Below are positions 58,875 to 64,000 of a DNA stretch of 64,000 nt, piece after piece. Below the pieces are notes generated by a model, which searched no databases, was not told the origin of the DNA, and was given only the letters and a program-made list of their open reading frames with translations. How positions within the stretch are numbered: the first letter of the stretch is position 1; the number at the start of each line of letters is the position of its first letter. The stretch is from the NCBI GenBank assembly GCA_003255025.1, contig QANY01002227.1, positions 359,501 to 423,500 on the forward strand, in the 5' to 3' direction. A program made the position numbers and the translations under genes. The stretch is from Datisca glomerata (lineage: Eukaryota > Streptophyta > Magnoliopsida > Cucurbitales > Datiscaceae).

Positions 58875-60382
58875 TTTGGTACTTTCATTGAGAGTGAGAA
58901 AAAAACTCGAAGAAATCCCTCCCAAAGTGTCAAAAACCAAATCAAACGCCCACTCAACAACGAAAGCGGGAAAATAAATGGCAATGGGTTGGAAGCAGAA
59001 TGACAACAAGTACAAAATTGGAAATAAAAAAAACGGTAAACTCGTTCCTTGCATATTTGATTGGCATATTTCTTTTACATCATTATCAACTTCTTAAAAA
59101 AAGAGGGGAGAACTTTATTTGGCTCGTGATAAACAAAGTTTTGAGTTTTAATTTGATTTAAAGTTTTGAGTTGAAATGACTTGAGAATAGAAAAAGTGTC
59201 TCAAAAACAGGAATGTGGTGAGAACGGGAAAATTTTGAGAACGGGGAAGGTCTCAAAAATGGGTAATTTCTGAGATCGGAAAAATCTTGAGAACAAAAAA
59301 GTCTTGAGATCAGGAAAAGTCTCGAGAAACGAAAAAGTTCTGAGATCAGAAAATAAATCCATTTGAAGGAATGATGAGTTAAAAAATCAGAGTGGATAAG
59401 AAAAGAAGAGCTCAGAAAGTTTAGAAAAACTCAGAAAGCTTAGATCAGAAGAGATTAGAAAGCTAAGATCAAAAAACTCATAAAACAAAAAAGGCTTTAG
59501 AAAAGTTGAAGTCAGAGCTTCAGAAAAGTCGAAGTTAAAGCTTCAGAACGAAAAAGTTAAAGTTCAGATCAGAGAAGCTTCAGCTCTTCAGAAAAGAAAA
59601 AGTTAGAGTGTTAGAATTTCATAACAGAAATTTGAAAGAATTTCAGAAACGAAATTCATTAGAAAAGAAAAAAGAGTTAGGAAGGAATTTCAGAGTAAAA
59701 AGCTAAGCAAAGAATGTCACATTTAAATCTCTTAGGAAGGGAAAGTCAATAAAGCTGCCACTTAAAAATTTCAAAACGGGAAAACCTAGGAGACTGCTTT
59801 CAAATGTTTTAGAATGGAAAGACCAAAAAAGGGAAAGCTACAACTTAAGAAAATTCAGTCATTCAAAAAGAATTTATGATTGCAGGAAAAATTAAATATG
59901 AACAAACAACGAGAATAAAGACATCCTGACTACGGGAACAGAGACGTCGTGATGATGTGAACAGAAATGTCTTAACAACGGAAGCAACAACAGGAATGGA
60001 AATAGAAACTCAAACGAAAAAAGTTGGAAGCAAAATTACATGGTGAGTCACATAATCAGAAGGATATGAGAGTATGCTTCATGAAGAATTTTACGAAATT
60101 CAGGTTGAGCTCCATATCAAAAGTATAATAATCCTCGTATAGGAAAGTAAACTTAATCACGTCTTTCAAATTTCATTTTTTTTTCACTGTTTAGATTTAC
60201 ATAGTATATTATATATCTTTAAAAAGATATAGATGTCTACTACTTGAAGAATTTTGCAGAACTTGATTTGGAATTGTTGAGAAAAAATTATGATGATTCT
60301 CATAGAGGCTGCTTAGGAAAGCAGATTATACAGAACAATCAATTTTGAAAAATAAACAGTATTGATTGAAACCCAAAATTCA
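58875..60382 (+). other. Non-coding interior of second Tat-like element
   Basis: After the primer site and a short gag-like start, no gag or pol domain can be recognised. The sequence consists of purine-rich degenerate repeats: GAGAACGGG words (59190-59350), CTTCAGAAAAG words (59400-59740, like 27480-27900 in the first Tat element) and TGAAGAATTTTACGAAATTC words (60080 and 60245, again at 63200). It looks like a non-autonomous derivative or an internally deleted element. Confidence 0.5.
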
Positions 60383-62679
60383 TGATGTCGCAACGTGCAT
60401 GCGACGCGGAGCGGCGATTGAAAAATCATTTTTTGAAGAAAAAAAAGAAATTTGGAGTCGCCACCAATCATTTTAGGACGAGATTGGTCACCCAAATTGA
60501 AAATCAAATATTTTGGTCTGCGAAAATTTAAAGTTGGTTCGGGAGTCATTTGTGTATGGGGAAGGTATTAGCACCCCACACCGCCCATTATGAAAAATGG
60601 TTACCAAATTTAATCAAATACTATCCATATTTTTTTAAATAATGTTATAAATATTCAATTTTGAATGTCCCATTTGATAAATTTTGCATCATAAAAATGA
60701 GCAAATAAATTACCTTCAACGGGTGATATAAAGATTATTGAAATATTATTATTTTTAATCGAAGCGTTATTAGAGTTACTCTCGGTATCCTAAAAATAAC
60801 TTCTCACCTCGGTAGCTCGAGAAATTTGGTATCCCAAAATTCTAAAATCTGTCATCGGATTTTTTTAGTGAAAACTAAATAAAGAAATTTATAAAATTTA
60901 AATCAAATTGTTATGGTTTTAATTTACGAGCGTCAATTCTAATGATAAAAGAATAAAATAATAATCACGTACAACCATGACATATGACAATAATACATAA
61001 ATAAATAAGAAGAGATAACAACTATAAAATAAAGAATGGAACGGAATGTTATAGATGATGAATATGTATGATAAATTTTAAAAAAGAATATGTTAGGGTG
61101 GAAATAATGAAACAAGCGTAAATAATTAAAAATATATATAAAAATAAATTAAAACAAACCAATAATATATACTGAAAAAAATAGAAAGATAAACAAATAT
61201 AAAAAACAATAAAAATTCAAATTCAAATTCAGATAAAAAAAATTTACAGAGTGTGACATCTCCGTCTGTTAAGTGACAGAGGGTGACGTCAGCCTCTGTT
61301 TTTTTTTAATTCATTTTTTATATATATAATTGTTTAGTAAATAAATTAATAATAAATTTTTATGTGTAAAATAAATTAATCTATGAAAAAAATACTTAAT
61401 TTCACACATAATTAGCATGAGCATGCTTTTTTTACTACATGGTCTATTAATTACCATCTTTTATTTTTTCACCCAATGCTAACCAAATAGCAAAAGAATG
61501 ATCATGAATGGTAACTAATTTAAATAAGTATCATTAAAAATAAATAAATAAATTTGTTTGGGATATAAATATACCATTTTTTTATTTTAGACTACGTAGT
61601 TCACTTATTACCATTTTTCCTTTCTTCCTTCATTGCATAAGAATGATCATGGATGGTAACTAGTTTAAACAAGTGTCACTAAAGAAAATCCATAAAACTT
61701 TTAAAATAAAATAATTTTTGTTTGGGATATAAATATATAATTTTTTTTATTTTGGATCACTTAGTTCACTAATTACCATTTTTCCTTTCTTCCTTCATTG
61801 CTAGGAATGATCATGGATGATAACTAGTTCAAACATGTGTCATAAAAAATGATGGTCAAAAATTAAAATGAAAAGAAAAGAAGACTTGTAAGAACATAAA
61901 AAAAATCAAAACTTAAATATTTGCATAATCTTGTATAGAGGTTTTACTCTCTATTTTATACATTTTATGTATGAGAAATTATCATAGGAAATCTTTGCAT
62001 CAAATGTACACTTTCAACCCATTAAATGGTTGATCCACATTGAGTTAATTTTACAACCCTCAAAATTTTATCCACATTCTCATTGATTGAGTTGATGATA
62101 AAAAAATCTCATCATCAAACTTATAGAGAGATGAACAATATATGAAAATAAAACTTAAGACTAAAAGGAAGAGAAATGATAAAGAATGAGCAAACAAACT
62201 TATATATGAAAAATGAAACAAAGAAATATCAAATACATAAGTATGAAAAAGAGAGATTATTAATTAGAATGAAAAAAATATATTGTAAGCTAAAATGTAA
62301 GAGATTTGAACTACCTTAATAAAAAAAAATAAGAAGATGGAAGATGAATAGAAATGAAAACTCTCATTCTTTCTCTTTTTCACTATTTTCTCAAAACATC
62401 TCTTTCTCTCTCTAAAATATCTTCCCTACCTCACTCTCCCAAATCTCCCCCTTCAAGTGAAGACTTTTCCTCTATTTATAAGCAAATTTAGGGCTTCACT
62501 TTTTTAAATTTAGTATTTTTGTTCCCTTTTTTTATTCTTAGTCTTTGGACAAATTTTCTTCTTTTTTAGGCATTGGGCTATTTTTCAAATCATACACATA
62601 GTCTTAAACTAGTATATGAGCAAAACAAATAAAATTTATATTTTTAAAGTATTGGACCGGACAAAATACGGTATCTACA
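60383..62679 (-). mobile_element. Large LTR (2.3 kb) of another retroelement
   Basis: On the minus strand it begins TGTAGATACCGTATTTTG at 62679, immediately after a polypurine-like tract (AACAAAGGAGGGCAGC, 62695-62680). It ends near TTGCGACATCA at about 60383. The stretch around 60440-60600 (GGAGTCGCCACCAAT, GGGGAAGGTATTAGCACCCC on plus) is a motif I recall from large gypsy-type LTRs in plants. No second LTR is present. A short duplicated AGTTCACTAATTACCATTTTTCC-type segment occurs at about 61600 and 61760. Confidence 0.5.
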
Positions 62680-63189
62680 GCTGCCCTCCTTTGTTTACAC
62701 TTCTAAACTTAGAAGGTGTACAAATGTGTAGATAAGTATTTTGATCGAGAAAAAACTATATAGATAAAAAAAATAGAAACCTTGACTTATTCGGGTTCTA
62801 TGAAATGTCAACTTATGAAATGGCATAGATAGACACAAGCTTCGACCTCGACTCAATTCGGGTTTGATTTAACCCTATAAATTGAAACTGACAAGACGCT
62901 GACATCGGGCTTCGACCACGACAAAGTCGGGTTCGATTTAAATTAAGATTAAGAAAGGACGCGAACCTGGATAGACGCAAGCTTTGACCTTGACTCGATG
63001 CGGATTCGATTTAACCATATTAATTGAAACAGACCAGGTGCTGACACCGGGCTTCGACCGCGACAAAGTCGAGTTCAATTTAACCAAAGATAAAGAAATG
63101 TCATGGACCTGAATATAGGCAGGCTTCGACCTCGACTCGATGCAGGTTCAATTTATCTACACATGACGAATCTTATATCATCAGAAAGA
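62680..63189 (-). repeat. 142-bp dimeric tandem repeat next to the large LTR
   Basis: Units start at 62837, 62979 and 63121 (period 142), the third being partial. Each unit holds two related halves about 71 bp apart: a CTTCGACCTCGACTC half and a CTTCGACCACGACAAAGTCG half. The repeat therefore has a two-step, higher-order arrangement. It lies on the internal side of the polypurine tract of the large LTR. No gene. Confidence 0.8.
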
Positions 63190-63298
63190 TATAGAATTCT
63201 ACTTATTGAAGAATTTTACGGAATTCAATTTGGAGCTCTCAATCAAAACTCGTGACGCGATAACATGCAGGCAGTCAACTCTCTCTCTTCTTCGACAA

Positions 63299-63853
63299 TA
63301 GAACTAAGGGTGTAAGTCCTTGGAAAGGGCAGTTCATAAGTCTTACTCTTAGAAGGAACTGAGGGCGCAAGTCCTTGGGAAGTGTATTTCATAAGTCCTA
63401 CTCTCAGAAAAAACTAAAGGTGTATGTCCATGAGAGGGGCAGTTCATAAGTCCTACTCTCAGAAGGAACTAAGGGTGCAAGTCAATGAGAGGGGCAATTC
63501 ATAAGTCCTACTCTTAGAAGGAACTAATGACGTAAGTCCTTGGGAGGGACAGTTCATAAGTCCCGCTCTCAGAATGAACTAATGGCGTAAGTCCTTGGAA
63601 GGGACAGTTCATAAGCCCTACTCTGAGAAGGAACTAAGGGCGTAAGTCATTCGGAGAGGCAGTTCATAAGTCCTACTCTTAGAATGAACTAGGGGCGTAA
63701 GTCTTTCGGAGGGGCAGTTCATAAGTCCTACTCTCAGAATGAATTTGGGCGTAAGTTCTTGGGAGGGACAATTCATAAGTCCTACTTTCATAATGAACTA
63801 AGAGCTTAAGTCCTTGAGATGGGCAATTCATAAGTCCTACTCTCAGAGAAAAA
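63299..63853 (+). repeat. 55-bp tandem array (10 units)
   Basis: Ten units of the same family as 27048-27377, with the constant words GTAAGTCCTTGGGAGGG and CAGTTCATAAGTCCTACTCT. Units differ from each other by several bases. The stretch 63190-63298 before it repeats the GAAGAATTTTACGGAATTC word found at 60080 and 60245. Confidence 0.93.
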
Positions 63854-64000
63854 TTAAAATGGGGTCATGGTTCCACTAAATGAGCTTAAGTCCTTGAGAA
63901 TGTCTACGGGCACCGTTCTCAGAAGACAATCAAAATGAGGTCATGATTCCACTGAAGGAGTCTAAGTCCTTGAGAGTGTCTACAGGCACTATTCTCGGAA
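63854..64000 (+). repeat. About 75-bp tandem repeat, runs off the window
   Basis: Two units built on AAAATGGGGTCATGGTTCCA and CTTAAGTCCTTGAGAATGTC, ending GGCACCGTTCTC. They share AAGTCCTTGAGA and the CTC-GAA end with the 55-bp family, so this looks like a longer variant derived from it. The array continues past 64000. Confidence 0.8.

Overview
This is a window of plant (eudicot-type) nuclear DNA. It is AT-rich and is made almost entirely of nested, decayed transposable elements. The plant assignment rests on four things: a nuclear-style copy of mitochondrial ribosomal protein S14, a fragment of plastid ndhH, lineages of Ty3/gypsy known from plants (Athila, and Tat with its second RNase H domain and antisense ORF), and plant-type copia, CACTA and Helitron termini. 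I could not fix the species. I saw no tRNA, rRNA or CRISPR array.

Layout. (1) 1-5444: gene-bearing edge, with one convincing host gene, rps14 (2075-2380, minus), its TATA box, a small MITE upstream and a perfect 38-bp tandem duplication. (2) 5445-6999: non-autonomous DNA element with long inverted ends. (3) 6933-15575: a direct tandem duplication of about 4.8 kb. Each copy carries a row of Helitron-like elements and a copia LTR. The second copy has lost about 1.05 kb. (4) 9082-32999: a nest on the plus strand. An Athila pol gene is interrupted by copia-A (9865-31396), which is interrupted by a further LTR (20061-20976), followed by a nearly full-length Tat element (20977-30632). Copia-A also carries a 0.5-kb plastid ndhH fragment in its leader. 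(5) 33000-34798: gag and primer site of Athila-2 (minus), meeting the plus-strand Athila head-on at about 33000. (6) 34799-52726: Athila-1 (minus), bounded by two related LTRs and a perfect 5-bp target duplication (ATGTA). Inside it sit copia-C (37800-42990, own perfect duplication AGCAG), a CACTA end (43735 onward) and copia-A', a gag-only relative of copia-A (45572-50010). (7) 53104-56340: decayed copia-D (minus). (8) 57840-64000: the LTR and repeat-rich interior of a second Tat-like element, with a 2.3-kb LTR of another element inserted in it.

Function. Apart from rps14, no reading frame here looks able to make a working protein. The retroelement genes carry stops, frameshifts and damaged catalytic motifs (YVDD to YVDG in Tat RT; the DSGA-type protease motif altered in copia-C, Tat and Athila-1). 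What is informative is the structure: the order of insertions, the duplicated segment, the plastid DNA inside a retroelement leader, the Tat antisense gene, and several families of tandem repeats tied to Tat-like elements, one of them shared by two loci 36 kb apart.
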